This document shows, piece after piece, positions 1 to 9,310 of a stretch of DNA of 49,514 bases (positions are counted from its first letter, which is position 1; each line of letters opens with the position of its first letter). Origin of the DNA: DATJUF01 sp035524095. Lineage in GTDB: Bacteria; Desulfobacterota; Binatia; Binatales; Binataceae. Below the pieces are notes generated by a model. The model did no database searches, was not told the origin of the DNA, and was given only the letters and a program-made list of their open reading frames with translations. The stretch spans positions 1 through 49,514 of the forward strand of contig DATKPK010000175.1 of NCBI GenBank assembly GCA_035524095.1, given 5' to 3'. Position numbers and translations under genes: made by a program.

Positions 1-407
<407 letters not shown>

Positions 408-545
408 AGCTCAGTTTATCTTGTCTGCAGGGGCGGCTAAGGCCCCAATGCAGTAGATTGACCGCTAATTAAAAACCCAACAATCGGATCGGCTTCGGAT
501 CATTCAGGATCTCCGCCGCCCAATTAAAGGCATGCACTACTATTC

Positions 546-559
546 AGTTTTCAAAGACC
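546..559 (-). promoter_or_regulatory. boxA-like antitermination element in the rRNA leader
   Basis: On the minus strand the sequence reads GGTCTTTGAAAACT, close to the bacterial rRNA boxA (TGCTCTTTAACA, or TGCTCTTTGAAAACT in many phyla). It lies about 140 bases before the mature 16S 5' end, the usual place for NusB/NusE (S10) loading. A short GCGC...GCGC inverted repeat (561-576) sits just upstream. The match is visible; antitermination function is inferred from position and family knowledge. Confidence 0.7.
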
Positions 560-584
560 CGCGCTTTTTCAGGCGCAAACGGAA

Positions 585-613
585 ACCTTATCGTTCCCGT
601 AATTCGCTGTCAA
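585..613 (-). promoter_or_regulatory. Candidate rRNA promoter
   Basis: On the minus strand there is a perfect -35 TTGACA (613-608), a 17-base spacer and a -10-like TAAGGT (590-585). The predicted start is near 578, giving a leader of about 170 bases that carries boxA. The -10 matches consensus only at T1, A2 and T6. I saw no clear UP element. This is the best sigma-70-type site found upstream of the rRNA, but a second promoter further out cannot be excluded. Confidence 0.45.
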
Positions 614-919
614 TGCCATCCACTCGAAAACTTCGATTCGTCGTCTGACTGACATGGCGGCGAACTTTATGTTTGGGTGGTGTTGCTGCTCGGCTCCGCA
701 CTTGCGAAGCATACGGCCGAACATGGACATCAACCGGAGCCATTGAATTTGCCTGACGTAGAAACCCTTTGCAAGAGGGTCTCAGAAAAATCGCGACGCC
801 ACTATCAACACTTCAATGAATCTCTGCGAGACGCTCGGCGATGCAAACGGCCAGTCGTGACGTGCACCACCGATGCAAGGTCGGCGAGGAATGAGAGATG
901 AGCGCGCCGTGGGATGCTT
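614..919. other. Intergenic region between the rRNA promoter and aroG
   Basis: About 300 bases between the leftward rRNA promoter and the rightward aroG promoter. A 74-codon open frame at 677-901 has no ribosome binding site, no recognisable motif and an unnatural composition, so I do not call it. I see no tRNA, terminator or repeat here. Confidence 0.4.
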
Positions 920-947
920 TTGCTTCGCCGTCCGGTTGGGCTAATGT
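920..947 (+). promoter_or_regulatory. Candidate aroG promoter, possibly giving a leaderless mRNA
   Basis: TTGCTT (920-925), a 16-base spacer and TAATGT (942-947) form a plausible sigma-70-type pair. The -10 ends nine bases before the aroG ATG at 957, so transcription would begin two to four bases before the start codon. No Shine-Dalgarno sequence is present. Leaderless translation is therefore inferred, not shown. Confidence 0.4.
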
Positions 948-956
948 TATTTCTTT

Positions 957-2027
957 ATGCGCAAGATACAGGATTTACACGTAATCACGACTGAGCCGTT
1001 GATTTCTCCGCGCGCGCTCAAGGACGAATTGCCCACAGACGAGGTGATCGTCGAAACTGTGGCGATGGCGCGCGAGGCCATTCGGCGGATTATCCGCGGA
1101 GAAGATGGCCGCCTGCTTTGCCTGGTTGGGCCCTGCTCGATCCACGATCCGATAGCCGCGCTGGATTACGCCGAGCGATTGGTACATCTGCGGCGGCAGT
1201 TGGAGGACCGGCTCTATATCGTGATGCGCGTTTACTTCGAGAAACCGCGCACTACCATAGGCTGGAAAGGGCTCATCAATGACCCGCATATGGACGATAG
1301 CTGTGATATGCAGGCGGGTTTGCGGATCGCGCGGCGGCTTTTGATCGATATCAACCGAATGGGCCTGCCCGCAGGAACCGAGATGCTCGACCCGATTACG
1401 CCGCAGTACATCGCCGACCTGATCGCGTGGGCAGCGATCGGCGCGCGCACCACCGAATCACAGACCCATCGCGAGATGGCGAGCGGTCTTTCCATGCCGA
1501 TCGGGTTCAAAAATACGACCGAAGGGAATCTGCAGATCGCGGTGAATGCGATTGAGTCGGCACGGCGGCCGCATTCTTTTCTGGGTATTACGCAGGAAGG
1601 CATGACCGCGATCGTACGCACGTCCGGGAATCCAGACACGCATGTGGTCTTGCGCGGGGGCAAGACGCCGAACTTCGATGCGGCTAGTGTCGAAGAATGT
1701 CAGCGGCTCTTGGCGAAGGCTGGGCTCGAACCGCGCGTGATGGTCGATTGCTCGCACGCGCAAACCTCCAAAGATTACACGCGGCAGCCGATCGTGCTGG
1801 CGGAGTTGATCGATCAGGTCCAGCGCAGCGATCACGCGATCATGGGCATGATGATCGAGAGCTTTATCGGCCCTGGTAATCAGCCACTCAAGAGTGATCG
1901 AAGCGCGTTGCAATACGGCATATCGGTGACCGATCCATGTATCGACTGGCCGACGACCGAGCGTTGCCTGATCGCTGCAGCGAAAGGACTCGGCAGGGTC
2001 GCCGGTGCTGCGGTCCAAGGCAAATGA
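957..2027 (+). CDS. aroG: 3-deoxy-7-phosphoheptulonate (DAHP) synthase, class I (AroG/F/H type)
   Basis: Condenses phosphoenolpyruvate and erythrose 4-phosphate to DAHP, the first step of the shikimate pathway, in the cytoplasm. The 356-residue length equals that of E. coli AroG. Visible conserved sites are the metal cysteine in GPCS (C60), the PEP/E4P loop KPRTT (K97 onward), the GFKN lysine (K186), the metal histidine in DCSHA (H267) and a late Asp in the TDPCIDW segment. No separate ACT or chorismate mutase domain is present, so any feedback site would be the N-terminal segment typical of this class. The start has no Shine-Dalgarno and lies just after a -10-like box. The gene converges with the methyltransferase, with only 15 bases between the stops. 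Which aromatic amino acid regulates it cannot be read from sequence; aroF and aroH are alternative names. Confidence 0.95.
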   Translation: MRKIQDLHVITTEPLISPRALKDELPTDEVIVETVAMAREAIRRIIRGEDGRLLCLVGPCSIHDPIAALDYAERLVHLRRQLEDRLYIVMRVYFEKPRTTIGWKGLINDPHMDDSCDMQAGLRIARRLLIDINRMGLPAGTEMLDPITPQYIADLIAWAAIGARTTESQTHREMASGLSMPIGFKNTTEGNLQIAVNAIESARRPHSFLGITQEGMTAIVRTSGNPDTHVVLRGGKTPNFDAASVEECQRLLAKAGLEPRVMVDCSHAQTSKDYTRQPIVLAELIDQVQRSDHAIMGMMIESFIGPGNQPLKSDRSALQYGISVTDPCIDWPTTERCLIAAAKGLGRVAGAAVQGK

Positions 2028-2042
2028 ATCAACTTCCCAACG

Positions 2043-3098
2043 TCAAGGGCGGGCCTCAAAGACCAGATTAAACGGGGTCTCGGCAACGCGCCGAAACCGA
2101 CTGAAGCCTCCCGCCGTCACCACTTCGCGGATACGTTTTTCACCGGCTTGAGTGCCAAGCGCAAGGCCGACCTCCTGCGCTCGCGAAGCGGGCGTGCAGA
2201 TCATGGTCGATGCGGCATAGAAGGCACGTCCGACCGGCGTCAGATTATCCTCAACACGATCGTGAGCGAACGGTTCGACGATCATCCAAGTGCCGTCCGG
2301 GTTAAGGGTTTCGAGAACATGGGCGGCGGTTCCAATCGGATCGCCCATGTCGTGCAGGCAATCAAAGAACGCGACGAGGTCAAACGTGCCCAGGTACTCC
2401 TTGGCTAACGCCCGCTGGAAGCTGACATTATGCGCAATTCCTGCCGCACTAGCTGATGCAGTAGCGTGATCAATCGACGGCTGATGGTAGTCGAAGCCGA
2501 TGAAACTCGAACGTGGAAAAGTCTTTGCCATCAGGATGGTCGTGACGCCATGACCGCAGCCGACGTCGGCCACATGGACGCCCTGCTCGAGTTTGGCTGT
2601 GACGCCGTCGAGCGCCGGGAGCCATTCGCCGAGCAGATGGACGCCATAGCCGGGACGGAAAAACCGCTCGGTGCCGCTGAATAGAGCTACGTCGTGTTCA
2701 TGCCATCCAACACCACGCTGGGTCTTGAAGGCCTCGGTAATTTTCGGTTCATCGCGCATCATCGCGCCGACAATCTCGAACGCGCCCATCATAAAAGCCG
2801 GACCGCCCTCGGCAGCAAAGACCAATTCCTGCTCGGGCGTCATTATGTAACGGCTCGCAGAGGGATCGTATTGCAGATAACCGGCGGCGGCCTGCTGAGC
2901 CAGCCATTCGCGCACGTAGCGCTCATCGGTCGCGGTCTTCGCAGCTAATTCAGTAGACGTGAGCGGACCGGCCCCGGCTATCGCTTTGTAAAGGCCCAAT
3001 TTATCGCCAATGATTACCAGCGCCGCGCCCATCGCGACGCCGAGATCACCAACCATCTTGCTCAGTAGATTGTTCAGGGCGGTTTCGTCGACTGGCAT
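2043..3098 (-). CDS. Class I SAM-dependent methyltransferase with N-terminal winged helix
   Basis: A 351-residue protein. Residues about 1-90 look like the winged-helix dimerisation domain found in O-methyltransferases and the Rv2258c-like family (LTSTELAAKTATDERYVREW). A Rossmann methyltransferase fold follows, with SAM motif I VADVGCGHG at 176-184, an acidic residue after beta-2 (IGFDYH) and FDCLHDMGD as the post-II region. The substrate is unknown; relatives act on small aromatic or polyketide-like molecules. The start is supported by GAGGT eight bases upstream of ATG. The gene stands alone, convergent with aroG and divergent from lhr. The class call is secure; no specific function can be assigned. 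Confidence 0.88.
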   Translation of the reverse strand: MPVDETALNNLLSKMVGDLGVAMGAALVIIGDKLGLYKAIAGAGPLTSTELAAKTATDERYVREWLAQQAAAGYLQYDPSASRYIMTPEQELVFAAEGGPAFMMGAFEIVGAMMRDEPKITEAFKTQRGVGWHEHDVALFSGTERFFRPGYGVHLLGEWLPALDGVTAKLEQGVHVADVGCGHGVTTILMAKTFPRSSFIGFDYHQPSIDHATASASAAGIAHNVSFQRALAKEYLGTFDLVAFFDCLHDMGDPIGTAAHVLETLNPDGTWMIVEPFAHDRVEDNLTPVGRAFYAASTMICTPASRAQEVGLALGTQAGEKRIREVVTAGGFSRFRRVAETPFNLVFEARP

Positions 3099-3604
3099 TC
3101 GGATTTACCTCAACCTCGCAGCGGCTGAGCCATCAATGGTAAAGCGGCAAGCCAGCCTTAATTTGTATGCAACTGGAAGATTAAGCCTGCTATAGCGGCT
3201 AGTCAATCCAAAGAACACGTGCGTTCGCACCGTCTGGTGCCTAACAAGCCAGGGAAAGCCCCCATCAGTGTCAAAGCCAGGTAATAGGCACTCATTTACG
3301 TAGTCGCAAATAGCTATTCAGTAGTCAGTGACGAGCGTTGCCGATGCTCAGATCTGATTAAGTAGTTATTTTGGGGTCGAAGCTGGGGCGGATAATAATT
3401 GCCGCGGTCATTGTCGCGGTCCGGCGGCTATGTGCGGCCTGAAGTTAAACGTTTCAGCGTCAACCATCCGAATTCGTCTGCTCGCCAACTCCAATGAGCT
3501 TTTCAGTCCCTGCCGGTTCTGCTGCTCTCATGTGCTATTTTCGATGGCGGTTGGGTGAGAATGGCTGCGTCGATTCGTCCAGGAATCGCGCCGATAGAAT
3601 CAAA
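3099..3604. other. Divergent intergenic region between the methyltransferase and lhr
   Basis: About 500 bases, the last 110 of which are open in the lhr frame but probably untranslated. A -10-like GATAAT sits near 3391 in the rightward direction, with only a weak TTGGGG upstream at short spacing. A short inverted repeat (CTTAAT...ATTAAG) lies near 3157-3185. I found no RNA gene or small ORF that I can support. Confidence 0.35.
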
Positions 3605-6600
3605 ATGAAACCTCTTACCAGCTTCCATCCGATAGTGCGCAACTGGTTCACAGGCCGGTTCGGGGCAATGACGCTGGCGCAGGAACTCGGATGGCCAATG
3701 ATTGCGCAGGCTGCTGAACCGCCGGGCCACGATGTGCTGCTTTGCGCACCGACCGGGAGCGGCAAGACGCTCGCGGCCTTTTTGTGGACGATCAACCAAC
3801 TGGTCATGGACGCACAGGAAGGTGCGCTGAAGGACGAAGTCTCGATTCTGTACGTTTCGCCCCTCAAGGCGCTCGCGAACGATATTCGGCTTAATCTCGA
3901 GGAACCGCTGGCGGGCGTCGGTGAGGCAGCGCGGGCAGCGGGATTAAAGCTGGACCCGATTCGCGCTGGCCTTCGCACCGGCGACACGCCCGTCGCTGAG
4001 CGTGGCGCGATGCTGCGGCGGCCGCCGCATATTCTCGTCACGACACCGGAATCACTGTTCATCCTCCTGACGTCAGCGCGTTTCCGCATGAAGCTTGCGG
4101 CCGTTCGCTACGTAATCGTCGATGAACTGCATGCCGTTGCGGGCAACAAACGCGGCGCTCACCTTGCCGTGACGCTGGAACGGCTCGAACGGATGGTCCG
4201 CCACAACGGGATGGCCCGGCCAGTGCGAATCGGGCTGTCCGCGACACTGAACCCGATTACGACGCTGGCCGAATTTCTGGCGGGCACTGAACTTTCGAAT
4301 GATGGCGGGCGAGTGGCTCGATCGGTGCAAATCGTGCGTGCCGATACGGTGCGGCGCGAAGTCGATGTCAAGGTAATCGCACCTGGTCCTGAACTTGGAA
4401 CATTGGCGACTCATCCGCATTGGGACGCGATGTATGATGCGGTCGCGCAACTGATTCGGGAACATCAGACGACCCTGGTCTTTACGTTGAGCCGGCGATG
4501 GGCCGAGCGAATTACGCTGGCATTGCAGAAGCGACTGGGTGAAGACGCGGTCGCCGCTCATCATGGGAGCCTCGCACGTGCCGAACGTCTCGAGGCTGAA
4601 CAGCGACTCAAGTGCGGAGAGCTGAAGGCAATAGTCGCAACTGCCTCGCTGGAACTCGGGATCGACGTGGGCGCGGTGGATCTCGTATGCCAGATCGATT
4701 CGCCGAAAGGGATCGCGGCGGCGGTCCAACGAATCGGACGCTCTGGGCATCGGCCGGGAGCGATGCCAAAAGGTCGTTTCTTCGCGCTCAATATTGACGA
4801 TCTGATCGAATGCGCTGCCGCCGTGCATGCGATCCGTGGCGGACGCATGGATGAAGTGGAAGTGCCCGCAATGGGCATGGACGTGCTCGCGCAACAAATT
4901 GTTGCAATTGCTGCCGAAGAGGAAGAGATCGCGGACGACGACCTGCTCGAAGTGCTACGCGGCGCCTATAACTTCGCTGGACTCGAAGCAGATCAGCTCA
5001 CTCATTTGCTCGATCAGATGGCGACATCGACACCTGAACGGATCGCGGGCGCGTCGCCGAAGATTTTTCACGATCGCGCTTCCAAGCGGGTGCGTCCACG
5101 GCGCGGGGCACGGCTGGCCGCGTTGACCTCCGGCGGAACGATTCCGGAAAGTGGCAACTACGACGTTGTGATTGAGGCGCAGAGCCGCAAAATTGGTGAC
5201 GTCGAAGAAGATTTCGCCCAGGAGGCGTCGCGGCATGACGTGTTTGCGCTCGGATCGATGCCGTGGCGAATCCTGCGTATCTCGAAGAACCGGCTGATGG
5301 TCGAGGCGGCACCCGGAATGGCACCAACACTGCCTTGGTGGCAAACCGAAGCGGCCGGCCGCTCGCATGCATTGTCGACGGAGGTGTGTGCGGTGCGGCG
5401 GGAGATTGCCGCGCGGCTCGCGCAAGGCAACGGCGGGGAAGCCGCGGCGATCCAATGGCTTGGCGATGAATGTGGTCTCGACCACGAGGCAGCGGTGCAA
5501 GCCGTCGCGCACGTTCGGCGCGGGTTTGCAGCGCTGGGCGTCTTGCCCGACGAAAAGACGATCGTGTTCGAGCGTTTCTTCGACGGCCTCGGTGGGACGC
5601 AGATCGTTATCCACGCGCCGTTCGGGATGCGCTTCAATCGCGGTCTCGGTCTCGCGTTGCGCAAGCGCCTGTGCCAGTCGTTCGATTTCGAGATTCAAGC
5701 CTCGGCGATTGACGATGCAATACTGCTGGCGCTGAACTCGCGCCATAGTTTCCCGCTCGACCAAGTACCCGCGATGCTCAACTCGCGGACGGTGCGCGAC
5801 TGCCTCGTGCAGGCGCTGCTTGACGCGCCGATGTTCGAGGTGCGGCTGCGCCATGTCGCAACGCGCGCGCTGTATATCATGCGCTCGATGCAGGGCCGTA
5901 AGGTACCGGCGTGGATTCAGCGCTTGCGCACGCAGGAGTTGATCACGTCGCTGTTTCCGCAGCGTAATGCCTGTTTCGAGAATCGGCCACCGGCGATCGA
6001 GGTGCCAGATCATTTCGTCGTCGCCGAGACGGTGAATGAGTGCCTCAGTGAGACGACTGATGTACGACGGCTCGAGGCCGTGATGCGCGGTCTCGAAGAT
6101 CGATCAATCAGGGCGGTCTACGTCGATAGCGTCGCGCCGTCGGTATTCGCGCAGCGGATTTTGATGGCGTGGGACTACTCGTTCCTCGACGATGGCGAGC
6201 GGGCGAACCGCCGGAGCCGCACTGTCGCGACGAATCGCTCGATCGCCGAGGACGCCTTTCGCAACGAAGATCTCTCGTCGATGCTCGCGGTGGAGGCGGT
6301 CAGCAGGGTCGTCGCCCAACTCAGCGGTCAAGGCTCGTCGCGACCCCGCACGCCCGATGAATGGTACGAACTGGTGCGTAAGCACGGGGCGATCAGCGTG
6401 GAGGATTTGATCGGCGTTGATCCAGGCGATGCCGATGAGGGCTCGGTTGAGAGGCGGAGGATTATCCAGGAGTTGGAGCGCTCTAAGCGACTCCGCCGAA
6501 TCCGGGTTAGCCCTGATGCGCCTGAGGCCATGATTGCAGGCGAGGATGCCCCACTCTTCACGACGGTATATCCGGAAGCGTTGTTTGCCGAATCAGCCGA

Positions 6601-8248
6601 TGTAGCAGAACCTTACGAAGAACCCGATCATGCGATCGAGGAAATCGTGCGGCGCAGACTCGCGACCTCGGGACCGGTCACGTCGGCACAACTCGCTGAA
6701 CGATTGCAGCTGCCAGTCAACGATATTTTGTTGAACCTGGCGGCGCTCGAAGCGAGAGGCGCGATCTTTCGCGGCTATTTCACTAGGCCAGCCCCTCTTT
6801 CGGATGGCGCATCGAGTAAAGGCGCGGAGCAATGGTGTGATCGGTACGTGCTCGAACGAATCCATCGCGAGACCCTCGGACGGCTACGAGCGGAAGTCGA
6901 GCCGTGCAGCGATGAGGAATTTACGGCGTTTCGTCTGCGCTGGTTCCATCTCAGCGACAACGAATTACCTTCCGGCGTTGAAGGCACGCGAACCGTGGTG
7001 GAACAGCTCGCCGGCCTCGGGTTCACGCCGGCGATGTGGGAAACGGCGATTTTGCCAGCGCGGATTTCCAGCTATCGGCCGGAATATCTGGACCTGTTAT
7101 GCATGGGCGGAGAATTGCGCTGGCTCGCCTTGCCCCTCGATGACGAAGCTGCCGGCTACCCGGCGGTGCCTGAACGGATCGCGTTCGTGCCACGCAAGAC
7201 GGCTTTGTCACTGTTTCTCGTCTCACGCGGGGAAACGACGCGCGAAGAAACACCGGCGGAAGACGCGAAGAGCCTTGCCGTCATCGGAGCGTTGCAAACG
7301 GGTGGAGCGCAGTACCTCGATCAGGTGGCCGATCGCGCTGAGCTTTCCGAGCGCGACACGCTGATCACATTGTGGCGTCTCGCCGCGCGCGGCAGCGTAT
7401 CCAACGATAGTTTCGGACCGCTACGCCTGCTGGCCGGAGAACCCGACGCTATCAACCAGTTAAACGATACTCCTCGCAAGGTGTCGCGGAATTCGCGTGG
7501 GCGAGGAGCTATTCGTCACGATGCGGCTGTGCGAGCGCGGCTGCGGTCAAGTCTCAGCGGGCGCTGGTCACTGATTGAGGCATTCGCTGATAATGAAGCG
7601 ACCACGCGGCGGGGCGAAGCTCACGCGTTCGATCATGCGCGGGCGATCGCGCAAGTGCTCCTAACGCGCCACGGCGTGCTGACCCGCGAGATGCTTGCAG
7701 ATGAAGCGGCGACGATCGCGTGGAAAGATCTGGTATTTGCGCTGCGACGCATGGAGTACGGCGGGATGATTAGACGGGGGTACTTCGTACGCTCGCTTTC
7801 CGGTGAGCAATACGCGTTGCCCGAGGCCCTCGCGATGCTGCGTGCGATGCGCGGGGAAGGATCTGCCGGCATCGTTGCGATGAGTGCGGCCGATCCTGCG
7901 AATCCCTATGGTCAGATTCTGCCGGGATGCGGAATCGCGCGTGAAGCGGGGAATCTGATTGCGATCCGCAACGGCACTGTAATCCTCGGACTCGCCGGAA
8001 AGTCGTTGGAAGCGGCACCGTCGCTCAATAATGAAACGCTCGTTGCTGCGCTCTCCGCGCTGATGAAACTGCGACCGAAGCTGGTGATTGAAGCGATCGG
8101 CGGCGTCCCGGCGCTCGAATCGAAATGGGTGCGCACGATGGCCGCGATGGGCTTCCATTCCAACGGGCGCGCGTTGGTCTACGATGGCCTGCATGGACCG
8201 TCCCCGGCGCTTTCACGGAAGACGCATCCGCTAGCGTTAGCGGACTAG
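3605..8248 (+). CDS. lhr: Lhr-type large superfamily 2 ATP-dependent helicase
   Basis: A DNA-repair-associated 3'-5' helicase of the full-length Lhr class. From the ATG at 3605 it has 1547 residues, against 1538 in E. coli Lhr. Visible motifs are Walker A APTGSGKT (about 48-55), the DELH box (173-176), LSAT (motif III) and QRIGRSGHR (motif VI, about 375-383). Winged-helix and Lhr-core domains follow. The long C-terminal half matches the Lhr-CTD, related to YcaQ/AlkZ glycosylase folds, and the E. coli Lhr-CTD has been reported to have uracil-DNA glycosylase activity. The C-terminal VYDGL segment resembles the end of E. coli Lhr, which carries its reported catalytic Asp. The frame is open to 3494, but that 37-residue extension lacks family resemblance. 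No Shine-Dalgarno is clear at either start. Partner genes are not adjacent. A small 7-bp hairpin overlaps the stop region at 8227-8244. Confidence 0.93.
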   Translation: MKPLTSFHPIVRNWFTGRFGAMTLAQELGWPMIAQAAEPPGHDVLLCAPTGSGKTLAAFLWTINQLVMDAQEGALKDEVSILYVSPLKALANDIRLNLEEPLAGVGEAARAAGLKLDPIRAGLRTGDTPVAERGAMLRRPPHILVTTPESLFILLTSARFRMKLAAVRYVIVDELHAVAGNKRGAHLAVTLERLERMVRHNGMARPVRIGLSATLNPITTLAEFLAGTELSNDGGRVARSVQIVRADTVRREVDVKVIAPGPELGTLATHPHWDAMYDAVAQLIREHQTTLVFTLSRRWAERITLALQKRLGEDAVAAHHGSLARAERLEAEQRLKCGELKAIVATASLELGIDVGAVDLVCQIDSPKGIAAAVQRIGRSGHRPGAMPKGRFFALNIDDLIECAAAVHAIRGGRMDEVEVPAMGMDVLAQQIVAIAAEEEEIADDDLLEVLRGAYNFAGLEADQLTHLLDQMATSTPERIAGASPKIFHDRASKRVRPRRGARLAALTSGGTIPESGNYDVVIEAQSRKIGDVEEDFAQEASRHDVFALGSMPWRILRISKNRLMVEAAPGMAPTLPWWQTEAAGRSHALSTEVCAVRREIAARLAQGNGGEAAAIQWLGDECGLDHEAAVQAVAHVRRGFAALGVLPDEKTIVFERFFDGLGGTQIVIHAPFGMRFNRGLGLALRKRLCQSFDFEIQASAIDDAILLALNSRHSFPLDQVPAMLNSRTVRDCLVQALLDAPMFEVRLRHVATRALYIMRSMQGRKVPAWIQRLRTQELITSLFPQRNACFENRPPAIEVPDHFVVAETVNECLSETTDVRRLEAVMRGLEDRSIRAVYVDSVAPSVFAQRILMAWDYSFLDDGERANRRSRTVATNRSIAEDAFRNEDLSSMLAVEAVSRVVAQLSGQGSSRPRTPDEWYELVRKHGAISVEDLIGVDPGDADEGSVERRRIIQELERSKRLRRIRVSPDAPEAMIAGEDAPLFTTVYPEALFAESADVAEPYEEPDHAIEEIVRRRLATSGPVTSAQLAERLQLPVNDILLNLAALEARGAIFRGYFTRPAPLSDGASSKGAEQWCDRYVLERIHRETLGRLRAEVEPCSDEEFTAFRLRWFHLSDNELPSGVEGTRTVVEQLAGLGFTPAMWETAILPARISSYRPEYLDLLCMGGELRWLALPLDDEAAGYPAVPERIAFVPRKTALSLFLVSRGETTREETPAEDAKSLAVIGALQTGGAQYLDQVADRAELSERDTLITLWRLAARGSVSNDSFGPLRLLAGEPDAINQLNDTPRKVSRNSRGRGAIRHDAAVRARLRSSLSGRWSLIEAFADNEATTRRGEAHAFDHARAIAQVLLTRHGVLTREMLADEAATIAWKDLVFALRRMEYGGMIRRGYFVRSLSGEQYALPEALAMLRAMRGEGSAGIVAMSAADPANPYGQILPGCGIAREAGNLIAIRNGTVILGLAGKSLEAAPSLNNETLVAALSALMKLRPKLVIEAIGGVPALESKWVRTMAAMGFHSNGRALVYDGLHGPSPALSRKTHPLALAD

Positions 8249-8351
8249 CGGGGCGGTGCCTTGCCCAGACCTTCGCAAACGAGCCCTCGGCGAGTATCGA
8301 ACGTCGTCGGCGCGAAGAGTCGAGCTAAGGATCATCAATCAGTGAGCGGCG

Positions 8352-9227
8352 TTACAAACGCGTCGCGCGTTCAACGGTCGGAGCAACGCGGCGGATCACA
8401 TCGAGGGCTTGGCCATTTGCCATCTTGATTGCGTCGCGCTGGGAGAACAGCACCAGCCGGTTGGCGCCCGCATCTTCATAAAACTTAAGGTCGTCGAGGG
8501 AAAGACCGTCCTCGCGAGGCCCGACGAAGGCCATGATTTGCAACGTGTCTGGGTTGCGCCCGCGCTCTTTGGCCAGCGCACGAAGCTCATCAACCTCGCG
8601 CTTGAAATCCTGGGGCTGGCCGGCCACCGGACACCAACCGTCGTAGCTGCGGACGACGCGCTCGCGGCCCTTTGGACCATGTGCGCCAAGCAGGATCGGC
8701 GGCCCGCCCTTCTGCACCGGCTTGGGATCGCATCGAAGAGGAGCGAAGCGGACGAGCTCGCCCTGATAGCTCGGCTCGGGCTCGGTCCATAGCAGGCGTA
8801 GCGCTTCGACAGTTTCGCGCAGACGTTTCCAGCGCGTGCCGAATTGCGCACCGGTCGCCTCAGTCTCTTCCTTGAGCCATCCCGCTCCGACACCGAGAAT
8901 TACGCGTCCACGCGAAACGATATCGAGCGTCGCGATCGCTTTTGCCGTTACCAACGGCTCGCGTTCTGGCAACAGACAGATGCCCGTGCCAAGTTTGATG
9001 TTTTGAGTGACGGCAGCGGCGACAGCGAGTGCAATAAAGGGATCCATCCAGCGGCCATAATGCTCAGGCAGGGGTCCACCGCCGGGCGGCACCGTCTTGA
9101 AGCCAATCGGAATTACCGGATGCTCGGGAATGAAAAGAGATTCGTAGCCCAGTTGCTCGGCTTCGTGGGCGATCGCGGCGATATCGCCTGCCGCTACTGT
9201 CGCGGGAGTCATCACGCCAATCTTCAT
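8352..9227 (-). CDS. LLM-class (luciferase-like) flavin/F420-dependent oxidoreductase
   Basis: A 291-residue TIM-barrel protein of the bacterial luciferase-like superfamily, close in pattern to the TIGR03619-type F420-dependent families. It opens with MKIGVMTP. HEAEQLGYESLFIPEHPVIP, KLGTGICLLPEREPL, RVILGVGAGWLKEE and PPILLGAHGPKGRERV follow in the order usual for these enzymes. Cofactor (F420 or FMN) and substrate cannot be decided from sequence. The start is well supported by AAGGAG upstream of ATG. It is convergent with lhr and separated from the next leftward gene, so it is probably monocistronic. Confidence 0.9.
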   Translation of the reverse strand: MKIGVMTPATVAAGDIAAIAHEAEQLGYESLFIPEHPVIPIGFKTVPPGGGPLPEHYGRWMDPFIALAVAAAVTQNIKLGTGICLLPEREPLVTAKAIATLDIVSRGRVILGVGAGWLKEETEATGAQFGTRWKRLRETVEALRLLWTEPEPSYQGELVRFAPLRCDPKPVQKGGPPILLGAHGPKGRERVVRSYDGWCPVAGQPQDFKREVDELRALAKERGRNPDTLQIMAFVGPREDGLSLDDLKFYEDAGANRLVLFSQRDAIKMANGQALDVIRRVAPTVERATRL

Positions 9228-9310
9228 CGTTCACTCCTTGCGTCCTGGAATGGGCGATTCGTAGCCCGTCAGGCGGATATCGTCAAGCGCGATAAAACTC
9301 TATGACGGGC

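Noticed and set aside
677..901. A 74-codon open frame upstream of aroG
   Set aside because: No ribosome binding site, no family resemblance, and unusual His/Arg/Cys-rich composition. Not supported as a gene.
4955..6013. A 352-codon open frame antisense to lhr, and a 274-codon one at 4073-4897
   Set aside because: Shadows of the long, high-GC lhr gene, without any recognisable domain.
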